From: Spirodela intermedia
Lineage: Eukaryota; Streptophyta; Magnoliopsida; Alismatales; Araceae
Assembly (NCBI GenBank): GCA_902729315.2
Contig: LR746272.1
Location: 1,178,001 to 1,242,000 of the forward strand
Reading direction: 5' to 3'
DNA length: 64,000 nucleotides
Below, one piece after another: positions 1-10,700 of this stretch. The position numbers and the translations under genes are program-made. The stretch's first letter is position 1. Each line of letters begins with the position of its first letter. The notes beneath the pieces were generated by a model, which was given only the letters and a program-made list of their open reading frames with translations, did not search any database and was not told the DNA's origin.

Positions 1-478
1 TGGAGAATTCGCTTGCCTCCCCTGCGTCTCCGGCGACGGCCCCGGCCTCTCCGGCAAAGCCATCGTGGGCCTCACCAGAATATCCACCCGCGGGAGGGGA
101 ACCATCACCATCATCAGAACAAAAGGATGAGAGAGAGAGAGAGGCCCTCGGAACTAGCTAATTGTACTCGTGTAAATGTGGTGCTACTCGTGAGAAACGA
201 ATAAACCGGGCTGACTAAAGCAATCGTCCTCCGGGAGAAGTTCATCCATTCTTGCTGTTCTGCGGAAATGATTGCGACCCAGGAACGAGAACTCTGATTC
301 GATTAGACCCTCCCTGCTAATGGTGACCGCCGCCCGGGGCTACATCTTGTCTGCCGCCGATGCCGGAGTGTCCGGAAGGGACTCATCGTGTCGGCACGTA
401 TCTCTCTCTCTTCACGCCGGCTCTGCAATAATAGTCTACGATGATGGAGAGTCCCCTCTATCGCTGCTCTAGTCCTTT
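1..478 (+). repeat. Segmental duplication, copy 1 (partner 32101-32590)
   Basis: This block aligns along its whole length with 32101-32590, covering the end of the XRI1-like CDS, a short GA microsatellite just after the stop codon (longer in the other copy), the AATAAA signal and about 350 bases of 3' flank. Similarity ends near position 480, where AT-rich repeat DNA begins here while the partner continues towards the GH3 gene. The left limit is outside the window. This is consistent with a duplication of the XRI1-like locus, later separated by about 31 kb of transposon insertions. Confidence 0.85.
2..130 (+). CDS. XRI1-like protein, C-terminal end (partial, upstream copy)
   Basis: The reading frame enters at the left edge and stops at the TGA at 128-130. 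It encodes 42 residues ending in the motif ITIIRTKG, the characteristic C-terminus of plant XRI1 (X-ray induced transcript 1), a nuclear protein needed for DNA repair and meiosis in Arabidopsis. The same residues end the complete XRI1-like gene at 31224-32230. Across 130 bases the two copies differ at five positions (1, 63, 109, 121 and 124 here), all third codon positions and all synonymous, so the upstream copy is probably a working gene whose body lies left of the window. An AATAAA at 200-205 matches the one at 32310-32315 and may be its polyadenylation signal. Splice structure upstream cannot be seen. Recognition of the C-terminus is strong; intactness is inference. Confidence 0.75.
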   Translation, partial: GEFACLPCVSGDGPGLSGKAIVGLTRISTRGRGTITIIRTKG

Positions 479-924
479 GTTGTCCTCTATATTCACTCAA
501 AATATTTTAAGATGATAAAGAAATAATAAAAAAAACATAAACGCATTGAGATATTTATATCCTAAGAAAATGAATTACCTTGACTTGGGAGCAAACTTAG
601 TACTTTCATTGTCCTGCAACAAAACATAAGAAGAACAATCAAATATGTCTATTAGAATAATCTATTGGTCTTTAAATTGAAACTTCTTCAAGTGTCTTGA
701 TTTTCATTGTTGTAGAATACAACCAATTTACCAAATATCAAGTGTTGATAGCTGATAACATGATACTTTCAATTAAAAATAGGATAAAAGTGTGCATTCT
801 TATCATTATTTTAAAAATAAACAATATGTAAATATTTTTTTTGTATTTATATAATTTTATTTTTAAATTTATATTTATATTTATTTTATTTTGGGGCCTA
901 ATTATTTATTTTTCTATATGTAGG

Positions 925-1330
925 ATACAAAAGAGACTTCAACAATATTAAAAGGGTAATTTAGTCTTTATGAATGATCAAAATAATGAGAACAGAATAC
1001 AATGATTCATGGCCACATTACCAAGAGGACACATCAACATTTTTGGGCCTCGTCAAGAGGTTATGCCACATCATCCATGTAGACATCATCTTCCATGCTC
1101 TATTTTGGGTGGTAAAATAGATGAAGATAAATTTGGATTTTACAATGATTGTTGAGATAGTATTATATAAAAAATAGAAGAAAGATCTAAGACAAATGGA
1201 TGAAGTTTTCTAGGTGATAAAGAATGGAAGATTGGAAGAATTTAGAAGTTTTTCTAGCTAAGTTCTCTCTAGGTGATAAGTGGAGATGAGTAGAGCAACA
1301 TTGTGCACATATGAGTTTGATTTCTATTTT
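925..1330 (+). repeat. Repeat family 2, 5' part
   Basis: The block is homologous to the reverse complement of 19850-20260. Shared landmarks include a run around 'ACATTTTTGGGCC' and the phrase 'GAGTTTGATTTCT' near the right end. Only the 5' part of the family is present here; the 3' part is seen at 9925-10700. It is probably a fragment of an LTR retrotransposon, but no coding region was found with it. Confidence 0.55.
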
Positions 1331-1368
1331 CATTGTGTTTTATTTTTGTTCTTTCTTATTTTGTCATT

Positions 1369-1444
1369 AATAAGTCTCTATTATCATGATTTAATAATTA
1401 GTTAATGATATATTTTATTTATTAACTCATGATAAAAAATCTTA
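1369..1444. repeat. Fold-back hairpin element, copy 1
   Basis: The left arm (1369-1393, core TTATCATGA) and right arm (1422-1444, core TCATGATAA) are inverted repeats separated by about 28 AT-rich bases. The same arms, with the flanking AAGTCT/AGACTT, occur at the right ends of the repeats at 7292-7370 and 17645-17719. It could be a terminal fold-back of a repeat or an independent MITE-like element. Confidence 0.55.
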
Positions 1445-1941
1445 TATTTACCTTACATTAAGAAAAATCATTTTGACATGACTAATATTAATTTGTGATT
1501 AATTAATAGGCTATTGGCCAAGCAACACTTGACAATCAATTAATAATAATAATAAAATATAAACAAGATGGAACCTATTGGCCATACAACACTTGGCAAT
1601 TGAACCCCTAACAAGAGGGGGACCACTCAAGTGTGTGGACCCAAACTGGGTGGAACCACAAGCTAGGCTCAAGTGGCTTGAGAAATCATGTAGAGCATGT
1701 GTGGGTCACTCTTCTATGTCACTGAGAGTGAATTGGTATGTGTGGCAAGATATGATCTCATCATGTGTTATCTATTCTCCCTAGGTTGTCCTAGCCATTT
1801 TGTTTTTAGGAGAAGACATGATATAAGAGAGCTCAAACTTATATAGATCAAAAGATATCTAAAACAAATGATGTGGAACTAAATTACAGGTGACTCTTGT
1901 TAGCTGAAATAATCTTGAAAATACCCTTACATAAAGAAAAG

Positions 1942-2142
1942 TGTACACAAATAGAATATGTTTTGCTCAAGCAAATTGGAGGGGTACATGTCTCCCTATA
2001 TAGAGAGGAGGAAGACAAAGAGTTAGGTGAGAACATGAATATTAAGAGACATGAGAAGGCTAAGAGATAGAGGGGTGAAGAAGACGAAGAGCCAAGAGAT
2101 GCGGGAAGGCCAAGAGGCATCTAGTGGGCATTCGTACTCACA
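1942..2142 (-). repeat. Copia element 1, 3' LTR
   Basis: The LTR begins TGTGAGTACG and ends GTGTACA on the minus strand, so it has the usual TG...CA ends. A purine-rich stretch (minus strand, plus positions 2143-2152) immediately precedes it, as a polypurine tract should. Confidence 0.85.
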
Positions 2143-2159
2143 TTCCTCCTCAAATTGGA

Positions 2160-3400
2160 GCGTAGATGTTGACTAAGCCTAGCTTGTATGAGAATGTATC
2201 ATATGATGCAACTCGTAGACCTTTGGTGAAGATGTTCACAAGTTGCTCTGAAGATATCACGTGTGTCACAAGTTGCTCTGAAGATATCACGTGTGGAGTG
2301 CAGATAAGCTCGTCCAAAAGTTAATGGCGGATGACATGGCATGCAATCTCAATATGCAAGGTGCCTAGATGAAAAGTCGGGTTATTTACTATGAAGATTG
2401 CTGCTTGATTATCACAGTACATAGGCATAACACCTTGCACTAGATAACCCAACTCTTGAAGTAGGTTGTGCACCCAAAGCATGCATGACTATGTATTCAT
2501 CATGACCCAATATTTAGCCTCAGTGCTGGAGGAGCAAGAGACCCACTACTTGGGACTAGATCACTTCACAAGATTTTCTCCGACATAGATACAATAGCTC
2601 GTGGTAGACTTTCGATCTACACAATCGTCAGCTAAATTAGAGTATGAGTAGTTGACCATGTGAAAATGTTTGTGGCGGCGGAAAGTGATTCCTCATCTAA
2701 GAGCATATTTGAGATAGGCGATAAGTTTGAGGGCAGTCTCGCAATGATTGTATTGAGGTTTGTGCATAGCCTAATTGAGAAGATTTACCATATAAGTAAT
2801 GTCGAGTAGTGTGACAGTGAGATAAATGAGCTTTTCAACTAGATGTCGATATGGGTGAGGATCAACAAAGAGAGACGAGGTTGAGTTCTAGAAATTTGGC
2901 CGACTTTCGATCGAAGATACATTCGGCTTGCATCCGAGGAGTCCCATTTCATGCAAAAGATCAAGTACATACTTACGTTGGTTGATGACAATCTCCCCCG
3001 AGTAGCAGGCAAACTCTATACCTAAGAAGTATTTGAGAGTCCCCAAGTTTCGGATATCTAGATGTTCATGAAGAAACGTCTTGGTATCTTGAATGCCGGC
3101 CATATCACTCCTCATGATAATCATATTGTCCATGTAGACAACGAGAATAATACATTTATTTGTAGTGGTCTTGTGAAAAATTGTAAGGTCTACTTCACAT
3201 GTCGAGAAACCACATTGCCGAATGAGGGTGCTGAATTTAGTGAACCAAGCTCGAGGACTCTATTTGAGACCATATATAACTTTGCAAAGACAGCACACTT
3301 TGGCAGATTCTGCCTTGATCATGTAGTTGGGAGGTTACTCCATATAGACCTCTTCATCAAGATCGTCATCAAGAAAAGTATTGGAGATGTCTAGCTGGTA
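2160..3400 (-). pseudogene. Copia element 1 reverse transcriptase / RNase H remnant
   Basis: The minus-strand frame at 2888-3133 contains the copia reverse transcriptase segment LGTLKYFLGIEF followed by a QRKYVLDLL block typical of the family. Just upstream the catalytic YVDD box reads YMDN, so the second catalytic aspartate is lost. The RNase H part (2160-2880) is broken by stops and contains a 30-bp direct tandem duplication at 2236-2295. The product would be inactive. Confidence 0.8.
2236..2295. repeat. 30-bp tandem duplication in RNase H remnant
   Basis: The unit starting TCACAAGTTGCTCTG occurs twice in perfect head-to-tail order with a period of 30 bp. It lies inside decayed retrotransposon coding sequence and is probably replication slippage. 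Confidence 0.85.
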
Positions 3401-5620
3401 TAGAGGTCAGTCGAGGTTGACTGTCATAGAAATAATGATACGTACCGAGCTTAGATCGACCATAAGAGAAAAGGTCTCATCGTAGTCGATGTCATATTAC
3501 TAATAGAAGTCGCATGCCACTAGTCGAGCTTTATAGCGATGTATAGTGCCATCTAGAAGATACTTGGGGGTGTAAACCCATCTGCAAGAAATAATGTTAG
3601 TACCACATGGCGAGGAACGATCTTCCAAGTTTTTCGATAGATGAGGGTTGCATATTCCTCATCCATGGCTGCCTTCCAATGAAGTACTGCCATAGCATCC
3701 TTGTAAGACTTGGGTATCGATTCAGTAGCCAAGGATAGGGCAAAGGCCTGATAAGATGGAGAGATGCAATCATAGGAGATAGAATAAGAAATGGGGTGAA
3801 GAGTGTAGGAACGTGTACCTTTTCAGAGAGCGATAGACAAATGAAGATCATCCGGAGGCACCGGATTTACAGATGACGTTGCGGATTGGTTGGATACTTG
3901 TAGAGAGACTGGTCTAAGAGTGGCTGCCAATAAATCTTTTAGAGGTGGTAGAATAGACTGAAGTGGGCTAGGATTGGGAGATGGTAATGGTAAGGAGATA
4001 ATAAACTGAAGTGTTGAGACTAGACAATGATGAAGATGTAGTGTCCTAGAAGGTATGAATGAAAGTGCCAAAGAGGGCACTCCAAAATACCTAGACTCTT
4101 TATAGAAGATAACATTCGTTGATACCAAATACTTCTACTCTCGAGGAAGGTAGACACAATACCTTTTGTGTCTATGAGTAGCCAACGAAAACGCCTTTTA
4201 GTGCATGAGGGGCAAGCTTGGACTTGTTGGGGTGTGGTTGTGTACAAATGACACACATCTAAAAACTTGTGGGGGTAGAGAGAAGAGGTCACTTTTAGGG
4301 TTGAGATGACGAAAGGGAACTTTGCCGTCTAAGGGAGATGATAGAAGGTGGTTAATGAGGTAGGTGGATGTGAGGACGGCATCGGCTCATAAGTAGTCAA
4401 GAACCCCTATCTCAAGCATGATGGTATAAGTCATGTCCAAGTATGCTAGTGCTTTTCTTCTGCCACTCTATTTTGCTAGGACGTATGTGGACATATTGTT
4501 TGATGAATGATCCTAAATGATTTGCAGAGCTTTTGAATTGCGGATTGTGTAAACTCGAGAGCATTATCCGTTTGAAGAATTTTGGGTGTAGTGTTCCACT
4601 AGGTCTGTACTTTCAAAAAGAATTCTCGAAGATGATGAATGATTGCAGTTTGATCAATAAGGAGGTAGACCTATAATACACGTGAGAAATCATCAATTAG
4701 GACCATTTAGTAGCAAAAACTAGAAACCGAAGTGATGCGTGTGGGCCCCTAGACGTCACAATGAATTAATTCAAACAACTAGTCGCATGGTGGGGAATCA
4801 TGCCGATGGTACGTCGAATGAAAATATTTTCTAAATTCATAAGATTCACATTTAAAATCAGATAGAGAAAGTTCAAGTAAGGCCTTACGTAATTTCAAAA
4901 AGTTTGGATGACCAAAACGATGATACCACATAAGTGAAGAAATCTTTGTAGATAATAGGCATGAGAGACCAATAGATGAAATATTCAGAATAAGCTCATA
5001 GAGGCCTTGACTAGTCTATTTACCCAAATCAATCTGCACCCTAGTCTGCAAATTTTGAAAAACACAATGATAGAGAAAAAAATGAACAAAGTAATAAATA
5101 ACTTTGGTAATTGTACTAATAGAGAGGAGATTGACATCAAAGTTAGGGACATAGAAGACGTTAGATAGGGACATGGAAGAAGTAGGTTTAGCATCTCCTT
5201 TTATGATGATGGAACAAGGACGACTATCAGCAATCGTGATAGTTTCGGGATAGGTTAGATTTTAGAGGCGGAAAAGGAGAGATGAGGTACTTGACGTGTG
5301 GGCGGATGCCCCTGAATCAATGATCCAAGTCTCAGACTTAGGAGCGGATGTTAGAAAGGTGGTACCTACGTTGGAAGATGAAACGTGTTGTGATGTGTGG
5401 GAAGTAAAAGCCACATCTTTGGAGTGCATCCATTGATCATATTCCTCACGAGACATAGAGGATCCCGGTTATCTACGCAAGAGTTGGAGTTCGTCCCAAA
5501 GAGGACCCTTGCAAGGGTGAAGAGATAGTAAACGAAGAGGCGGCAAAGTACGCGTAGAACTTGCCTAAAGGAAGCGAGCTTGGGCACTTAGATGGATAGG
5601 CAAACTTTTTGTAGCACTTG
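3401..5620 (-). pseudogene. Copia element 1 protease / integrase remnant
   Basis: The minus-strand frame at 5262-5456 contains the aspartic protease motif WIIDSGASAH, with its catalytic DSG intact. The sequence to the left (3400-5250) is the expected place of the integrase but holds only short broken frames. No intact core can be read, so this is a pseudogene of the pol polyprotein. Confidence 0.7.
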
Positions 5621-5628
5621 GTCGCTGA

Positions 5629-7372
5629 CGTGACTTAGTCGTTGTATAGTAAATCACGTAAATTAAAAATTTATAAAACTAGAAAATACTAATTTTTAGA
5701 TATTTAAAAGTATTTATGAACAAATATATCAATTATAATTTAATAAAACTTTCAAAAATAGTGGTAATTTTTCAGGTCAATCACAGGGATGTAATATAAT
5801 ATCAGTTAAGTTTTCAGAATTTTACTCAAAGAATATGATTTTTTATAAATTTTCTGTTACAAAATAAAAATAAAATATATTTAAAATTTATGAAAAAGGG
5901 AAATAAGAGTGCGGACGTTAGGATGATGTTAGCGCTCGACAAACGTGAAACGGGCGAAATTAGAGTTACATCTGATGATTTTTACATAAGCAATTATAGA
6001 CGATTTAATTGATCAAATTAAGATTTGTAAAAGTTAGAAGAATCGTAATTGAATGAAGTATAGCTTGGTAAATTTAAATAACATAAATTATCACTAAATG
6101 AAGTAGAAATTAAGTTGAAAGTAGGAAAACAGAGTTTCGATGTCACGGCGGCGATGCGTCGACGATGTATTAGAATCTTGAGTGTTCAAGAGGATCGCTG
6201 TGCAGTGTCCACGGCCTCAAAGGCTCTTTTTGGACAAGGATGATGTGGAGAATCTCTAGATCTCCTTGCAAAGTCTAGAGATCAATGAAATGAGTTGTCG
6301 AATCGTCTCCGGCGGCTGTCACCCAACAAAGTAGAAAAATGGCAACTTTGCGACTCTCTGATGACTATCACTCAACGGAGAGGAGCTGAATGAAGTGGGG
6401 AGCATGTTAGGGAGCTTCATCCTTAGGTTTGTGCAGCAAGAGAAAACTCTTCAATGCATTTGATACGCTTTCAAGAGGTAGCCACTCGTCTCCTAGTGGA
6501 TTGTCTTCTTCCCAATAACAACTTGTTCGTCGATCAATCATAAATTATTTACTCGATAGATTCATGATCCTTTTATCACGAATCGTTCAACAATTTTAGT
6601 AACAATGCTCTGCGAATCACGTTGACGAGATTTTTGCCGATGATCTACTGATTCTAGCGGCTTAATCCTTCACTGGTCATCTGTAGGAAAGTCATGATAA
6701 TTAGATAAAATACGAGTTTTGACTCTAGGAGGATTCGAACCCATGCCAGTTGCCCACTTGTATGAGAGAGATTGAAATAATTACTCTAATGCCCTTATTA
6801 AGTGACATCATCATGTTATATGTCTATTATAAATAAGGGGTATTTTAGGTATTAAAATTTTTGAAGCCTTAAGGGAGAAGGTGTGACGCGGGTTTAGTCC
6901 CACATTATTTGTACGCCAAAGTTTTGGGTGAATATATAGTAATATTACATTTGCAGTCAATGAGTCCCTTTCTCTCGCGTGTATGACCACTCCTTGCCCC
7001 ACAACTAGTTGGCCATCGGTGACGTGGAAGGGGAGTGGCACACATGTGCCCCCATCAGTCCTATCTACTTGAGCCCCTGCTCATGGCTCCTCCTCGACTG
7101 CACTTTTGACCCGCTTGCGGGCTTGGCTGGCCAGCGGGTCCCCCTCATTTTGCTATATTTTTATTTTTATTTCTTTTTCTTCATTTATCTCAAAAATAAG
7201 ACTATAAAAATCATATAAATTCATAGAAAATCACATAATTAGCCAAAAATTCATGTTAATCAATTGAAAACCACTTTTTATATTTTAACACAAATATAAG
7301 TCTATTTATCATGAGTTAAGGCTAAAACTATATTAGTTACTAATTATTAACTCATGATAATGAAGACTTATC
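5629..7372 (+). repeat. Repeat family 1, copy A (nested in copia gag)
   Basis: This segment interrupts the copia gag frame: the minus-strand zinc-knuckle region reads NHWATDK at its right border (about 7372-7400) and resumes as TKCYKKF at its left border (about 5600-5625). It begins GTGACTTAG and ends with a fold-back near AAGACTTA. Copies occur at 16300-17722 (same strand) and, partially and reversed, at 8950-9920 and 24780-25675. Compared with copy B, it contains about 300 extra bases around 6700-7005. No coding capacity was found. It may be an LTR or solo LTR of an unclassified element. Confidence 0.7.
7292..7370. repeat. Fold-back hairpin element, copy 2
   Basis: The arms at 7292-7319 and 7347-7370 are inverted repeats (core TTATCATGAGTTAA / TTAACTCATGATAA) with a loop of about 27 bases. 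They form the right end of repeat family 1 copy A and match the hairpins at 1369-1444 and 17645-17719. Confidence 0.65.
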
Positions 7373-8613
7373 TGTTGCCCAATGATTAGTCCTCCCACAA
7401 TTTTCGTACAGAGAAAGGTGATCCCAGCCCGAAGAAGCTCCACGACCATTCTTCCCTTTCTTGGTATGAAGGGTAGGGCTCCTTCCTTGTCTTGCTTCTT
7501 GAGTAGTAATTGCCATAGTTGAGGCTTCGAGGACATGTGATGATATCTTCGACGATGCTAGAGTCGATGTAGAGATGTGAGGAGCTACTTGTTTGATTGC
7601 ATTGAAGGTTTTCACTAACATCGAAGGGGTCCGCCATTTAATACAGAGCCTTGTACTTGAGAGGCTAGAGTTGGATTAATCACATCGAGATATGTAATTA
7701 TTAGGAATTCTTAATAGTAACATCGTTGAATGGTTGTGTCTGTCGTAATGGGCTGGTACTGATCAAATAGATTGCCAAGCTTCTGCATGATGAGAAATGT
7801 GGTGTGAAAAGGAGAGGCGGTGCTGCGCATCTTCATGATGTTTTCGAAAACATTCATTGTAAAAGCAATGCTGCCCTTAGTGTCAAAACCTTCGTCGAGA
7901 GTATCTCACATTTCTTTAGTCGTGTCAAGAAATTTGATGTTTGTAGAGAGAGCGGGAGCAACAAGTTTGAGAAACCACATCTGAACGTCTTGTCTTTGAT
8001 TGTCTACACGTGGTGACGAGGATCGTTCTCAAGAAGAGGAAGATTGGTGATGTATTGCCAACACCCCTGAACACCGAGAAAATAGTGAAAGTTATGTGCC
8101 CATTGAAGGTAATTCGTACCTCCTTTGTCGAGCACCAGTCACGAATTTTAGAGCTGAGTCAGAACTTCGGTGGGCAGGACGTGGGCAGCTGCAAGTGAAT
8201 CGATTGAGGTTGTGCTGGCATTGGTCAGCATGTTCAATGGAGGTGCGGGAGACTCTGAGTTAGCCATGACGTTAGGCGGTCGTGATGCAAGGGAAGATGA
8301 GAAGTTGCTAGGTGAGAAGATGAATAGTCTCCTCCCACAGTGAGAAGAGCCACCACCTAGAGATCCGCCAGCTGGGAGATTCAGCTGGAGACGAGAGGTT
8401 TTGACGGTTAGGGTGTTGGGAGGTGACGCTTGGGGCGCCAGGAGTCAACACACGAGGTGCCGAGAGGCGATGTGTTGGGCGTTAGGAGGTGACGCTTGGG
8501 GCGTCAGAAGGTGATGTACGGAGCACTGTGAGTCGATGCGCGGGGTGTCGGAGGTTGACACTTGGGGCGTCGGGAGGCTAGTGCCACCAAGAGGAGAAGG
8601 GTGTCGCCGGCTT
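7373..8613 (-). pseudogene. Copia element 1 gag remnant
   Basis: Reading on the minus strand from the primer binding site, this is where gag belongs. A degenerate zinc knuckle is visible at about 7380-7430 (NCGRTNHWATDK), with the first cysteine of the motif replaced by tyrosine. It continues across the nested repeat at 5600-5625 as KCYKKF. The frame is open only in pieces, for example 7352-7621, and is broken elsewhere. Confidence 0.65.
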
Positions 8614-8625
8614 GCTCTGATACTA
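8614..8625 (-). other. Primer binding site (initiator tRNA-Met), copia element 1
   Basis: The minus strand reads TAGTATCAGAGC directly against the 5' LTR, one mismatch from TGGTATCAGAGC, the usual plant copia primer site complementary to the 3' end of initiator tRNA-Met. Confidence 0.85.
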
Positions 8626-8829
8626 TGTACACAAATAAAATATATTTTATTCAAGAAAATAGGAGGGGTACATGTCTCCTTATATAGAGAGCAGAAGGAA
8701 GATGAAGAGCTAGGTGAGAAGATGAATACTAAGAGACATGGGAAGGCTAGGAGACAGAGGGGTGAAGAAGGCGAAGGGCTAATAGATGCGGGAAGGCCAA
8801 GAGGCCTATAGTGGGCCTTCGTACTCACA
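8626..8829 (-). repeat. Copia element 1, 5' LTR
   Basis: This is the partner of the LTR at 1942-2142, with the same ends and many substitutions. A sequence resembling a TATA box (TATATAA, minus strand, around 8682-8690) lies inside it. Confidence 0.85.
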
Positions 8830-8949
8830 AGAAGGTAGTGCATTTATGTTTTCACTATTTCAAAGATATAATAAGAAGTTGTTTAACTTTACTTACACAA
8901 TCATGTGATTGATAGAGATTTGAAGATCACCAATGTCAAAATATATTTT

Positions 8950-9924
8950 TCTTTGTTTTGACTCCATGATTTTTCTATAGGGAAATGGTTAATAAAAATT
9001 TTGAGAAAATTGTTGATTGTCGATGGAATCTTTTTCAATGAAAAATGAGGATCTTTAGTTGCCTCTGATCAAAGATTTTGAATAGAAAAGTCACGAGTTC
9101 TTAGAGAAAATCTCATCTATTATTGGTCAATGAATAAATATTTGTTAAGAATAGAGGGATCCAATAAGAGATTTGTTGTGGTCCCTTCAAAAATATTTTA
9201 AGTGTGATAAGAGTCTCTTTTTGCAATGTAGACCTAAGGATGAAGCTCATTGAGCTGCACACCACCTCTATTGATCATCTCTTCGCCAGGTGACAGTTGT
9301 CGCATAATTATTTTCATTAACTTTCGCTTTGTCGTGTGACAATTCCTAGAGATCCCCTTCATCGTCACCTTTTTTCGCCCTTTAGACTTTGCATGCAAAT
9401 TTAAAGATACCTATGTCGTAGATGTCCAAAGAGAGCCTTTGAGACGGTGACAACTGCTTGGTGACCTTTGGAGCACTTAGAATTCCAATGATTGTCATTG
9501 TGATCCTGAGTCCATTATGATTCATTGGGCACTTTCAAACCTCAATTTCATCGATTGAACAATCTAAAGTTGTTTTCATAATAATTTCTATTTATAACTC
9601 TGTTTTCACTAGAATTGTTGTTCTAGTGGGTGACGACATCTGCCTAACATCAACACTTAAAAATTTCTTTTTCTCTATTTTTTCATGATCTTTCAGTCTA
9701 AAAATCATATATTATTATATTCTTTGAGAATAATTATGAAAATTTACATGATATTATTATACATCCTTATGGTCAAGTTGATAATTTTCTACTATTTTTG
9801 AAACACATTCTTGATTTAAAATTGATATATCTATGTGAAAAAAGTTTCCAAAATCTAAAAAAATGATGTTTTCTAATTTATAATTTTTAAACTTACGTGA
9901 TTTAAAATCCAAGGATTAACTCAT
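8950..9924 (-). repeat. Repeat family 1, copy C (partial, reversed)
   Basis: Read on the minus strand, this region matches copy A from its start: the AAATCACGTAA block lies at about 9890-9905, and the block around 'CTTTGGACATC' at about 9420-9440. The end carrying the hairpin is missing. It contains no coding sequence. Confidence 0.5.
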
Positions 9925-10700
9925 GTTAGTCATCTAGGTGACAAGGAGATGACAAGATTAAGGCTTTGAATCTAATTTTTTTACAACTTTGTAGATGATT
10001 TCACATTCATTTTTCTTTACCCTATTTTTGGGTGGTGGAAGAGTGAAATGATGAGTGGTGTTTACAAATTAGATTTTTATCTTGATTTGATTTCTATTTT
10101 AGCTTACTTCTTCATCTATGTGACAAGTAGACAACAAGATTAAGTATTTGAATCCACAACTTTATCATTTTTTAATCACTTTTCCATTCCATTTTCTAAC
10201 CATAAATAGGGATGAGTTCATGCATTTATTTAATTTTTCTTCTTCTTCTTTTGATTTTAATGTTTCTAGTAACCTTGTTACAATCATCACAATATATTTG
10301 GTTTCAAATAGTAGAGTTTATATTACTAGCAAGGTTTCCTTGCCACCATTGTATATTTTTGTCACCTCCCCTATTTTCTTTAATTTAGGCTTATTTTCCA
10401 TCATTTCATCTTTTTTATGTTTATAATTTTCTGTGGACTATGTTTTAGGTCCTAAGTCATTTATCAATATTGAACGTGGAAACACATCAAAATTTGAAGA
10501 TTTAGAGTTCAAATAATTTGGAAGATTTAAAGTGCAGAGAAGATTATTATTATTATTTTATTTTATTTAAATAATTTTTTTAGAATGAAAAAAGCATATT
10601 GAGATTGATCATGATCCATGTAGATGACCTTAATTCACAAAAAAATAATTTTAATTTTAATTTATAAATATTTGAAAATTGATCATTTTGTTTACAATGA
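9925..10700 (+). repeat. Repeat family 2, 3' part, with internal ~180-bp tandem repeat
   Basis: Two imperfect units begin near 9932 (CATCTAGGTGACAAGGAG) and 10112 (CATCTATGTGACAAGTAG), each followed by an 'ACAAGATTAAG' phrase and a similar tail. The same arrangement is found reversed at 19620-19840. The following stretch to 10700 matches the reverse complement of 18900-19150. This is a non-coding part of an unclassified LTR-type repeat. Confidence 0.55.

Larger units (their letters stand above)
479..1941. other. AT-rich repeat debris, no gene
   Basis: No plausible coding sequence is present. Positions 925-1330 match, in reverse orientation, 19850-20260 (repeat family 2). Positions 1369-1444 form a fold-back whose arms recur at 7292-7370 and 17645-17719. 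The rest is AT-rich sequence with no recognised feature. Confidence 0.6.
1942..8829 (-). mobile_element. Ty1/copia LTR retrotransposon 1, decayed, with nested insertion
   Basis: Two LTRs of 201 and 204 bp begin TGTACACAAAT and end GTACTCACA on the plus strand. They are flanked by AAAAG (1937-1941) and AGAAG (8830-8834), an imperfect 5-bp target duplication. Next to the right-hand LTR lies a primer binding site complementary to initiator tRNA-Met, and next to the left-hand LTR a polypurine tract (minus strand). Between them, reading on the minus strand from right to left, are gag, protease, integrase, reverse transcriptase and RNase H remnants in Ty1/copia order. Stop codons and frameshifts interrupt all of them, and a 1.75-kb repeat is nested in gag. 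The LTRs differ by eye at roughly 25-30 of about 200 positions, so the insertion is old. Confidence 0.9.

Noticed and set aside
3062-3394. 110-codon plus-strand frame
   Set aside because: It is antisense to the copia reverse transcriptase remnant and has no family resemblance.
6715-6795. Possible tRNA: a GGTTCGAATCC-like T-arm on the minus strand
   Set aside because: No matching acceptor stem, D-arm or anticodon arm could be folded around it.
10148-10426. 92-codon plus-strand hydrophobic open frame
   Set aside because: It lies in repeat family 2, is low-complexity and has no splice or domain support.
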